In this document: piece by piece, positions 6,944-13,739 of the stretch
Layout: each line of letters opens with the position of its first letter
How positions within the stretch are numbered: position 1 is the first letter of the stretch
Source: Pelomonas sp036404855
Lineage (GTDB): Bacteria; Pseudomonadota; Gammaproteobacteria; Burkholderiales; Burkholderiaceae_C
Assembly: GCF_036404855.1 (NCBI RefSeq)
Contig: NZ_DASWYS010000155.1
Span: 1-16,265, forward strand
DNA: 16,265 nt
Direction of reading: 5' to 3'
Translations under genes and position numbers: made by a program
The notes under the pieces: model-generated
What the model was told of the DNA's origin: nothing
Seen by the model: only the letters and a program-made list of their open reading frames with translations
Databases searched by the model: none

Positions 6944-7306
6944 ATGAGCGCCGTGCTTGATACCCCCACCGACATCCCCGTGCCCCTGGTCTTCACCGAC
7001 AGCGCCGCTGACAAGGTGCGTGACCTGGTGGCTGAGGAAGGCAACCCGGACCTGAAGCTGCGCGTCTTCGTGCAGGGCGGCGGCTGCTCTGGCTTCCAGT
7101 ACGGCTTCACCTTCGACGAGGCCGTCAACGACGACGACACGCAGATGGTCAAGAACGGCGTGACGCTGCTGATTGACTCCATGAGCCTGCAGTACCTGAT
7201 GGGTGCTGAGATCGACTACAAGGAAGATCTGCAGGGCGCCCAGTTCGTCATCAAGAACCCCAACGCGACGACCACCTGCGGCTGCGGATCGAGCTTCTCG
7301 GTCTGA
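6944..7306 (+). CDS. erpA: Iron-sulfur cluster insertion protein ErpA
   Basis: A 120-residue A-type carrier (HesB/IscA family) that delivers Fe-S clusters to apo-proteins. The three cluster ligands are present: Cys48 in QGGGCSGFQYGF, and Cys112 and Cys114 in the TTCGCGSSFSV tail. The motif DSMSLQYLMGAEIDY (78-92) is typical of ErpA. The start ATG 6944 has AGGAG at 6933-6937 with 6-nt spacing. The frame is open further upstream into rpsI, but that stretch is a non-family shadow. It lies between two strong terminators, so it is probably a single-gene unit with a promoter in the roughly 50 bp after the rpsI terminator. I could not identify that promoter convincingly. The position after rplM-rpsI is a common betaproteobacterial arrangement. 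Confidence 0.97.
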   Translation: MSAVLDTPTDIPVPLVFTDSAADKVRDLVAEEGNPDLKLRVFVQGGGCSGFQYGFTFDEAVNDDDTQMVKNGVTLLIDSMSLQYLMGAEIDYKEDLQGAQFVIKNPNATTTCGCGSSFSV

Positions 7307-7330
7307 GCGCGTGTCGCGCACCACCTTGTG

Positions 7331-7361
7331 AAAGCCGCCCTTGGGCGGCTTTTGTGTTTTT
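7331..7361 (+). terminator. Rho-independent terminator after erpA
   Basis: AAAGCCGCC / GGCGGCTTT form a 9-bp stem with a CTTG loop, followed by TGTGTTTTT. It ends only 5 bp before the mdtD start codon, so mdtD has almost no leader of its own. Confidence 0.9.
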
Positions 7362-7366
7362 GAGCC

Positions 7367-8812
7367 ATGGCCTCGCAACTGACGCCCCCTTCCACGGACC
7401 CGCAGCAGGAGCGGTCGCTGAAGCTGCTGCTGTGGCTGGTGGCGATCGGCTTCTTCATGCAGACGCTGGACGCCACCATCGTCAATACGGCGCTGCCGGC
7501 GATGGCGGCCAGCCTGGGCGAGAGCCCGCTGCGCATGCAATCCGTTGTCGTGGCCTACTCGCTGACGATGGCGATGCTGATCCCGGCCTCGGGCTGGATG
7601 GCTGACCGCTTTGGCATGCGGCGCATCTATGTCGCCGCCATCCTGCTCTTCGTGCTGGGCTCGGTGCTGTGCGCAGTCGCGAGCAACTTGACCCTGCTCG
7701 TCTCGGCGCGTGTCGTGCAGGGGCTGGGTGGCGCGCTGCTGCTGCCGGTGGGCCGGTTGGTCGTGCTCAGGACCTTCCCGCGCGAGCGCTTTCTGCAGGC
7801 GATGAGCTTCGTAGCCATCCCTGGCCTCGTGGGACCGCTCGTCGGCCCGACGCTGGGTGGCTGGCTCGTCGAGGTAGCGTCCTGGCACTGGATCTTCCTC
7901 ATCAACGTGCCCGTGGGCGTCATCGGCGCGCTGGCGACGCTGCGCTACATGCCGGCGCCGTCGACTGAGGCGGTGGGTCGTTTCGACCTGGCGGGCTACC
8001 TGCTGCTGGCCTTCGGCATGGTGGCGCTGTCGCTGGCGCTGGACGGTCTCTCCGGCCTGGGCCTGCGCCAGGCGTCCGTCCTCGTGCTGATGATCTTCGG
8101 CCTGGCCAGCCTGGCGGCTTACTGGCTGCATGCGCTGCGTCGGCCCGACCCGCTGTTCTCGCCCAGGCTGTTTCAGGTCGGCTCACTGCGTATCGGACTG
8201 CTGGGCAACCTGTTCTCGCGGCTGGGCAGCTCCTGCATGCCGTTCCTGATCCCGCTGCTGCTGCAGGTGACCATGGGCTATTCGCCCGCGCAGGCCGGCA
8301 TGATGATGCTGCCGGTTGCCATCGCCAGCATGTCGATGAAAAAGCTGACGACGCCCCTGATCACGCGCCATGGCTATCGTCTCGTGCTGGTTGTCAATAC
8401 GCTGCTCGTCGGCCTGACGATGGCCAGCTTTGCGTTCTCGTCGCCCGATCAGCCGCTCGCCGTGCGTATCGCGCAGTTGGCCCTCTTTGGCGCCGTGAAC
8501 TCCCTGCAGTTCACGGCGATGAACACGCTGACGCTGAAGGATCTCGGCCCCGCGATGGCCAGCAGCGGCAACAGCCTGCTGTCCATGGTGCAGATGCTGG
8601 CCATGGGCATGGGCGTTGCCGCGGCCGGTGCCGTGCTAGCTGCGTTCACCGCCTACTTCGGCGGCGAGGGTGTGCGGACGTTGTCATCCTTCCGTGCCAC
8701 CTTTGCGACCATGGCCCTGATCACCATCGCGTCGGCCGGCATCTTCTGGCAGCTCGCGCCGGCCGACAGCCGCGTCGTGCCGGCCGAGCGGGACGTGCCC
8801 GAGGCCGGCTGA
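7367..8812 (+). CDS. mdtD: MdtD-like DHA2-family drug/proton antiporter
   Basis: A 481-residue inner-membrane transporter of the major facilitator superfamily, very close in pattern to E. coli MdtD (YegB). Shared segments include GFFMQTLDATIVNTALP (28-44), the motif-A loop GWMADRFGMRR (76-86), QGLGGALLLPVGRLVVL (118-134), motif-C-like GLVGPLVGPTLGGWL (153-167), ASWHWIFLINVPVG and NTLTLKDLGPAMASSGNSLLSM. It has the many hydrophobic segments expected for 14 helices. The substrate is unproven; MdtD in E. coli sits beside mdtABC, which is absent here. An in-frame TGA at 7361-7363 makes ATG 7367 the earliest possible start. There is no Shine-Dalgarno, because the terminator's T-run is immediately upstream. 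It converges on the spermidine-synthase-like gene with a 12-bp gap. Confidence 0.92.
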   Translation: MASQLTPPSTDPQQERSLKLLLWLVAIGFFMQTLDATIVNTALPAMAASLGESPLRMQSVVVAYSLTMAMLIPASGWMADRFGMRRIYVAAILLFVLGSVLCAVASNLTLLVSARVVQGLGGALLLPVGRLVVLRTFPRERFLQAMSFVAIPGLVGPLVGPTLGGWLVEVASWHWIFLINVPVGVIGALATLRYMPAPSTEAVGRFDLAGYLLLAFGMVALSLALDGLSGLGLRQASVLVLMIFGLASLAAYWLHALRRPDPLFSPRLFQVGSLRIGLLGNLFSRLGSSCMPFLIPLLLQVTMGYSPAQAGMMMLPVAIASMSMKKLTTPLITRHGYRLVLVVNTLLVGLTMASFAFSSPDQPLAVRIAQLALFGAVNSLQFTAMNTLTLKDLGPAMASSGNSLLSMVQMLAMGMGVAAAGAVLAAFTAYFGGEGVRTLSSFRATFATMALITIASAGIFWQLAPADSRVVPAERDVPEAG

Positions 8813-8826
8813 GCGCCAACGGCGCT
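8812..8826. other. Small hairpin between convergent genes
   Basis: AGCGCC-AAC-GGCGCT forms a perfect 6-bp stem that touches the stop codons of both converging genes. Without a T-run it is at best a weak bidirectional transcription end. Confidence 0.4.
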
Positions 8827-10390
8827 AGTTCCCGTCACCCCGGGGCGAGGCTGGTAGCACGGGCGCTAGCCAGCCGAAAAGTGGCGCCAGGCCGTGCCGG
8901 TACTCGTTGAGCATGTTGAGGTCGGTGATGACGCCCGGCGGCTCGACGGGTTGGCTCATGCGCAGATGCTCCCGCGCGTCCAGCAGCGGCGTGTTGAGCA
9001 GCCGCCACGCGACACCTCGTGGCGCAAACAGCTTGTCGTCGAAGCTCGGCCGGTCACCGATCCGGCTGGCCCGCAGGACGGCCTCCGCATCGGGCCGACG
9101 CTGCAGCGGCTGATCGCTCATGTAGGCGAAGTTGCTGTAGCGGACGACGTGATCGAAGACGGCCAACGCGGTGGCGTAGGCGTCCAGGCTGTCTGTCGTG
9201 TTCATCGCCACGATGCCACCCGGCGCCAGGTGCTGTTGCAGCTCCCGCATGTAGTCGCGCGACAGCAGCAGGCTGGTGTATGCCCGCCAATGGAAGGTCG
9301 TGTTCTGGAAGACCAGGTCGTAGCGCTCGCCGCGGTGGGCACGCAGCCAGCGCCGGCCATCGTCGATGTGCAGGCTCACGCGTGGATCATTCAGCACCGG
9401 CGCCACCGAGGGGTGGCTGGCGATCAGCGTGCGGTAGCCGGGGTTGATCTCGACGATGTCCATCTTCTCGATGCCGGGGAAGCCGAGGATGGTGCGAGCC
9501 CAGGCACCGGTCGACAGGCCGATCACCAACACGCGGCGCGGCTGCGGGTGCAGAGTCGCCATCAAGTAGGCGCGGTCGAGCATGTTCGAGTTGAGGCCCA
9601 TGTCGACGTTGATCCGCCCGTCGTAGGCATTGCCGCCGAAGGTGATGTCGCCTTCGGGCCGGAAGACCGTGTGCAGGATGCCGTGCTTGTTCTGGATCAC
9701 CTGCCCCAGGGGGTACTTGTCATCCCCGATGTCGGCGACCTTGTCGATGACCTTCACCGGCCAGGCCACGAGGCCGACCCCCAACCCCGACAGCAACACG
9801 GGCAGCACGAACCAGCTGGCACGGCGCTGCGGCGCGGCCAGCAAGCAGGCCAGCGCCAGCAACGCGGTGCCGGCGACCACCACGGCCCAGGCGCTCTCCA
9901 CGCGCAGCTGGTCCAGCAGCCAGAAGCCGGTGAGCAGGGGCCCCAGCGCAGAACCCAGCACGTTGGCCAGGTAGACATGCGAGACCGAACGGCCAAGGCC
10001 GGCCCGCGCTGTGTTGGAGCCGAGGTGGTGAACGATGGGGAAAAGCACGCCCTTGGCGCCGGCGGTCAACGCGATCAGCAGCATCAACGCGCCGAGTCGT
10101 GCGGGCGTGTAGCCCAGCAGGGGGGCCGCCAACTGCAGGGCCATCACGTCCAGCGCGGCGGCCCAGCAGAGCACGCGTGCCGCCGATGCGAGCAGCTCCG
10201 GGCTGCGTGCACAAATGCGCCGGCCCACGACGGCGCCCAGAGAGATGCCCAGCAGGAACGCGACCAGCACCAGGGCAAAGGCCTGGGGCCGCCCCTGCTG
10301 GCCAAAGCCGAGCAGACGCACCCACAGAATCTCCTGACTGAGCGACAGCAAGCCCACGCTGAAGGACAGGACCCAGGCGAAGCGACGCAT
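8825..10390 (-). CDS. Membrane-anchored spermidine-synthase-like protein (C-terminal half of the 'fused MFS/spermidine synthase' type)
   Basis: 521 residues: about six hydrophobic helices in the first 210, then a Rossmann SAM-methyltransferase-like domain of the spermidine synthase family (about 225-440). Core motifs are RRVLVIGLSTGAWARTIL (285-302) in place of the SpeE GGGDG loop, DIVEINP (311-317), where the glutamate should bind the nucleoside ribose, and HIDDGRRWL (341-349). Where SpeE enzymes have the catalytic aspartates (DxxDP), this protein reads FQNTTFHWRAYTSLLLS (361-377), so ordinary aminopropyl transfer is doubtful. This substitution is, as far as I recall, usual in this membrane-linked subfamily. 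The start ATG is supported by AGGAGGG and overlaps the upstream stop in TGATG, so the two proteins are probably made in step. Substrate unknown. Confidence 0.82.
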   Translation of the reverse strand: MRRFAWVLSFSVGLLSLSQEILWVRLLGFGQQGRPQAFALVLVAFLLGISLGAVVGRRICARSPELLASAARVLCWAAALDVMALQLAAPLLGYTPARLGALMLLIALTAGAKGVLFPIVHHLGSNTARAGLGRSVSHVYLANVLGSALGPLLTGFWLLDQLRVESAWAVVVAGTALLALACLLAAPQRRASWFVLPVLLSGLGVGLVAWPVKVIDKVADIGDDKYPLGQVIQNKHGILHTVFRPEGDITFGGNAYDGRINVDMGLNSNMLDRAYLMATLHPQPRRVLVIGLSTGAWARTILGFPGIEKMDIVEINPGYRTLIASHPSVAPVLNDPRVSLHIDDGRRWLRAHRGERYDLVFQNTTFHWRAYTSLLLSRDYMRELQQHLAPGGIVAMNTTDSLDAYATALAVFDHVVRYSNFAYMSDQPLQRRPDAEAVLRASRIGDRPSFDDKLFAPRGVAWRLLNTPLLDAREHLRMSQPVEPPGVITDLNMLNEYRHGLAPLFGWLAPVLPASPRGDGN

Positions 10391-11001
10391 CAGGCGACCC
10401 TCCTGCGTAGTGCGCCAGCCACTACCAGGCTGGCTGTGCCGTTGAGTCCGGCCGCCAGCCAGACCGCCTGGCGCAAGTCCATCCAATACAGCAGCAGGAA
10501 GCCGATCGCGAAGGCCCCGCAGGCAGCACCCAGTGTGTTGACGAAGTACAGCGCACCGGTGGAGACGCCGACGTTGCCCGAGCGTTGCCAGGCATGGGCG
10601 ACCAGCATGGGCAGCGTGGCGCCCATGCAGATCGTCGGAAGGATCAGCAACCCGAAGCTCAGCGTGGCTGCGGCAGCGCGCGACAGGCCTGCGAACAGTG
10701 CGGCGCAGGTCTGCAGCAAGTCGACGCTTGCGAGCCCGTAGAGGGCGATCGCGGCCTCGAATATGCAAAAGGCCAGCAGGATGCGCGTGGGCCAGCGATC
10801 CGCCAGCCACCCGCCGAGCACGGCGCCCAGCCCCAGGCCCAGCATGAACGTCGAGACGATGATGGTGACCGACTCGATGTCCACGCCGACCATCACGAAA
10901 AGCAAGCGTTGCCAGGCCAACTGGTAGACCAGCGCGGCGAAGCCGGACAGGAAGAAAGCTGCGGCAATGGGCAGTGACGCAGCGGGGGCGGCTGTTCTCA
11001 A
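10390..11001 (-). CDS. Six-helix membrane protein, N-terminal half of the spermidine-synthase-like transporter type
   Basis: A 203-residue, very hydrophobic protein with about six helices. The opening FFLSGFAALVYQLAWQRLL (16-34) and the later ALYFVNTLGAACGAFAIGFL (150-169) are signatures of the membrane region in proteins annotated 'fused MFS/spermidine synthase'. No enzyme domain follows. That domain is in the next gene, whose start overlaps this stop by one base. A TTG start (10999-11001) is chosen because GGAG lies 7 nt upstream and no ATG occurs before the first helix. The frame stays open upstream into anmK, but that part does not resemble the family. It lies 35 bp after anmK. Function unknown; it probably forms a complex with the downstream protein. 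Confidence 0.75.
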   Translation of the reverse strand: MRTAAPAASLPIAAAFFLSGFAALVYQLAWQRLLFVMVGVDIESVTIIVSTFMLGLGLGAVLGGWLADRWPTRILLAFCIFEAAIALYGLASVDLLQTCAALFAGLSRAAAATLSFGLLILPTICMGATLPMLVAHAWQRSGNVGVSTGALYFVNTLGAACGAFAIGFLLLYWMDLRQAVWLAAGLNGTASLVVAGALRRRVA

Positions 11002-11036
11002 GGCTGGACTCCGGAGGGAGGCTGGTCGCGGGAAAT

Positions 11037-12149
11037 CTAGGCCGGGTAAAGCGCTCCCAGCAGCCGCGGGCCGGCCGCGCCGGTCACGGCCGGCAGATTG
11101 CCGGGCAGGCGCTCGACGAAGCGATGCGCCAGCCATGCGAATGCAGCGGCCTCGACCTGGTCGACCGGCAGGCCGCGCTGTGCGCTGGACTGCACTTTCA
11201 GCCCCGGCAACAACTCGGCCAGGCGCAGCATCAATCGGCCGTTGAGTGCGCCGCCGCCGCAGGCGATCAGCGTGCGAGCGGCGGGCATCTGTGCCTTCAG
11301 GTCATCGACCACGCAGCGGGCGCTCAGCTCCAGCAGCGTGGCCTGCACGTCTTCGGGGGCGAGCCCGGGCGTGAGCTTGGCGTCCAGCCAGGCGAGGTGG
11401 AACAGATCACGTCCGGTGCTCTTGGGCGCCGGCAGCTGAAAGTAGGGCTCGGCCAGCAGCGTGGCCAGCAGTTCGGGCAGCACGCGGCCCGTGGCGGCCC
11501 AGGCACCGTCGGCGTCGTAGGCAAGGCCGCGGTGGCGGGCAATCCAACCGTCCATCAGGCAGTTGGCCGGCCCACAGTCGAAGCCGCCGGTGCGGCCATC
11601 GGCGAACAGCAGGCTAAGGTTGCTGATGCCGCCCAGGTTCAGCGCAGCGGCGTCCTGTCCCGAATTGCCGAACACGGCACGATGGAAGGCCGGCACCAAC
11701 GGTGCTCCCTGGCCGCCTGCGGCGACGTCGCGGCTGCGCAGGTCGCAGATCACGTCGATGCCTGCCTGCTCGGCCAGCAGCGCGCCGTTGAGCAACTGGG
11801 TCGTGTAGGCGTCGAAGCCACCGGGCTGGTGGCGCACGGTCTGGCCGTGGGCGCCCAGGGCGGCCACTTGCCCGCGGCGCGTGCCCGTTGCCTCAAGCAA
11901 CTGCGAGACGACGTCGGCATAGGCCCGCGCCACCGCGTTGGCAGCCTGTGCAGCCCGGTGCAGCTCGTTGACGCCAGGCGCGTTCAGTGCCAGCAGCTCA
12001 TCGCGCAGCGCTGGGGGGAAGGGCGCGTGCACATGGCCGTTGACCGCCAGCGCATCGGCATCGAAGAGCACGCCATCAACCCCGTCGAGCGACGTGCCCG
12101 ACATCAGCCCGATGTAGAGCCGGCGCGGCTCAGTCGGCTGCAGAGACAC
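11037..12149 (-). CDS. anmK: Anhydro-N-acetylmuramic acid kinase
   Basis: 370 residues, almost exactly the E. coli length (369). AnmK opens the 1,6-anhydro ring of recycled anhydro-MurNAc and phosphorylates it to MurNAc-6-phosphate, in the cytoplasm. Motifs in order: GLMSGTSLDGVD (14-25, phosphate binding), AHGQTV (100-105), LNLGGISNLS (170-179), FDCGPANCLMD (190-200, with Asp191 as the likely catalytic base) and ACGGGALNGRLM (296-307). The GTG start at 12147-12149 gives the expected length and N-terminus. It overlaps the end of the M23 peptidase gene by 20 bp, so coupling to that gene is likely. Both genes act in peptidoglycan turnover. Confidence 0.95.
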   Translation of the reverse strand: MSLQPTEPRRLYIGLMSGTSLDGVDGVLFDADALAVNGHVHAPFPPALRDELLALNAPGVNELHRAAQAANAVARAYADVVSQLLEATGTRRGQVAALGAHGQTVRHQPGGFDAYTTQLLNGALLAEQAGIDVICDLRSRDVAAGGQGAPLVPAFHRAVFGNSGQDAAALNLGGISNLSLLFADGRTGGFDCGPANCLMDGWIARHRGLAYDADGAWAATGRVLPELLATLLAEPYFQLPAPKSTGRDLFHLAWLDAKLTPGLAPEDVQATLLELSARCVVDDLKAQMPAARTLIACGGGALNGRLMLRLAELLPGLKVQSSAQRGLPVDQVEAAAFAWLAHRFVERLPGNLPAVTGAAGPRLLGALYPA

Positions 12150-13527
12150 CGTCCATCGTTTCGGCGACGGCCAGCTGGGTCTTGAGGCTGGCGACGGTCT
12201 GCTGGAACTGCGCCCTGGCGTAGCCGGGCAGGTTGACGGCCTCGGACGCGCGGGCAATGGCGCGCGGATCCATGTGGCGGCCGCCCACGCGGAACTCGAA
12301 GTGCAGGTGCGGGCCGGTGGCCCAGCCGGTCGAACCGACGGCGCCGATGCGCTGGCCCTGCTCGATGCGCTGGCCCTTCTTCACGTCGATCTTGCTGAGG
12401 TGGGCGTAGACGGTGCTGCGGTCGCCGCTGTGGCGCACCTGCACGACGTTGCCGAAGCCGTTCTGCCAGCCGGCCACCTCGACGGTGCCGTCACCCACGG
12501 AGCGCACGGCCGTACCGGTCGGTGCGCCGTAGTCGACGCCGTTGTGCTGGCGCCATGTCTGCATGATGGGGTGAAAGCGCATCGCGAAGCCGGAGGTGAT
12601 GCGCGAGAACTCCATTGGACTGGACAGGAAGGCGCGGCGCTTGCTCTGGCCGTCGAAGCCGTAGAAGCTGGCCTTGCCGGTGGCGCCGTCCTTGAAATAG
12701 ACCGCCGAGTAGGTCTTGCCGTTGTTCGTGAATTCGCCGGCCAGCAGGCGGCCGACGCCGCCGTCCCAATGGATGGGTTCGCCGTCGGCGGTCAGGACCT
12801 CGTAGACGATGCTGAAGCGGTCGCCCTTGCGCAGCTCGCGGTGAAAGTCGATATCGCCGGAGAACATGTCCGCCATCTGCGAGGCGACGGCGTCGGGGAT
12901 GTTGGCGTCGTCGGTGGCGGCGAACAGCGAAGTGCGGATGGTGCCGCTGCCCAGGGCGACCTGGGCTTGCAGCGGCGCGGTCTCGGTGCTGGCGCTGAAG
13001 CGGGTGCCGTCGCGGGCGATGGTCAGCCGCGTGAAATGACTACCTTGCTGTTCGACCTTCTCTGCGGGAAAGCGAACGACGATCTTCTGCACCTGGCCCG
13101 AGGCATCTGCCGTCAGGTGAACCATCTTGCCGGCGCGGCCCTGGAAGACGCGGCGGGCCAGCGGGTCGGTGCGCAGGAAGGCAGCCGCGGCGGGGTCGAA
13201 GGCGCCCGCGCGCTTGAGCAAGCTGTCCGGGGTGTCGCTAGAGCGGGTGGCCTCGGCGCGGGTCAGGCCGATGGCATGGCTGGCCAGCTCGTCGAGTTGG
13301 GCCGAGATGTCGGCCATCGGCACGGTCTCAACCAGGGTGCGGCGGGGCAGTTCGGCGGCATCCGGCGCCAGGGGCGCGATGCCAAAGGCGGTCACGGCAA
13401 AGCAGCTCAGCGTGCCGACCACGGCGGAGGTCAGCGCGCGAGGGTGCCTGGCTGCAAAGGTTTCCGCGCTTTTCAGCGCTGTTCGAAGCTGATGGAGACG
13501 TTTCTGGACTGCGGTCACGCTCGGCAT
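12130..13527 (-). CDS. mepM: M23-family murein endopeptidase, MepM-like
   Basis: A 465-residue envelope protein predicted to cut peptide crosslinks in peptidoglycan. One hydrophobic segment (about 31-54) anchors it or exports it to the periplasm. Then come a long linker and a regulatory/OapA-like region (about 100-300), and a C-terminal LytM domain (about 310-430). All zinc-site residues are visible: H328 and D332 in HNGVDY, H376 in YAHLSK, and H407/H409 in GPHLHFE, so it should be active, unlike EnvC/NlpD-type activators. The start ATG 13525-13527 precedes a basic N-terminal region. A GTG further upstream (13626) would add 33 residues and is unlikely. The gene symbol is by resemblance to E. 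coli MepM; several M23 paralogues are common. Confidence 0.88.
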   Translation of the reverse strand: MPSVTAVQKRLHQLRTALKSAETFAARHPRALTSAVVGTLSCFAVTAFGIAPLAPDAAELPRRTLVETVPMADISAQLDELASHAIGLTRAEATRSSDTPDSLLKRAGAFDPAAAAFLRTDPLARRVFQGRAGKMVHLTADASGQVQKIVVRFPAEKVEQQGSHFTRLTIARDGTRFSASTETAPLQAQVALGSGTIRTSLFAATDDANIPDAVASQMADMFSGDIDFHRELRKGDRFSIVYEVLTADGEPIHWDGGVGRLLAGEFTNNGKTYSAVYFKDGATGKASFYGFDGQSKRRAFLSSPMEFSRITSGFAMRFHPIMQTWRQHNGVDYGAPTGTAVRSVGDGTVEVAGWQNGFGNVVQVRHSGDRSTVYAHLSKIDVKKGQRIEQGQRIGAVGSTGWATGPHLHFEFRVGGRHMDPRAIARASEAVNLPGYARAQFQQTVASLKTQLAVAETMDGVSAAD

Positions 13528-13611
13528 CCCGGGGTTGTCGCTGGGGCAATCCCGGCTAGGCCGGTTCCACGCGAGGGCCAGCAACGAGGCGGCCTTAAAA
13601 TCCTGACGGTT

Positions 13612-13626
13612 GTGTTGAAGCAACAC
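13612..13626. other. Inverted repeat in the mepM/tyrS divergent region
   Basis: GTGTTG-AAG-CAACAC is a perfect 6-bp inverted repeat in the 212-bp gap between mepM and tyrS. On the minus strand it overlaps a weak promoter candidate (TTGCTT, 17-nt spacer, TTTTAA) for mepM, so it could be an operator. No T-run follows it. Confidence 0.3.
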
Positions 13627-13710
13627 CCCCGATTCGAAGGGTGAATTCTAACGGCTTTGTCTTGCCAGGCATGCCGGTTTACCCCGATGGATCAATAACT
13701 TAACACTTTC

Positions 13711-13729
13711 GTTCGGCTTGTTGCCGAAC
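13711..13729 (+). other. Perfect hairpin immediately before the tyrS start
   Basis: GTTCGGC-TTGTT-GCCGAAC forms a 7-bp stem with a 5-nt loop, ending 10 nt before the tyrS ATG. This is where a Shine-Dalgarno would be, and none is visible. It may control translation. It does not look like a T-box: no T-box core is seen, and T-boxes are rare in Proteobacteria. Confidence 0.5.
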
Positions 13730-13739
13730 GCGCTGCGCC

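Noticed and set aside
5899..7182. 427-codon minus-strand open frame opposite rplM, rpsI and erpA
   Set aside because: It crosses three certain genes and two intergenic regions, including a terminator, with no family match.
8894..10741. 615-codon plus-strand open frame opposite the spermidine-synthase-like genes
   Set aside because: His/Gln/Arg-rich shadow of high-GC coding DNA on the other strand, with no domain signature.
10974..12185. 403-codon plus-strand open frame opposite anmK
   Set aside because: Gln/Gly/Arg-rich shadow with no recognisable domain; anmK motifs are clear on the other strand.
12274..13644. 456-codon plus-strand open frame opposite the M23 peptidase
   Set aside because: Shadow of the opposite strand; composition is Gly/Ala/Val/Asp-rich with no motif.
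13711..13729. Reading the tyrS leader as a T-box riboswitch
   Set aside because: There is only one short stem, no T-box core sequence and no terminator/antiterminator pair; the class is essentially Gram-positive.
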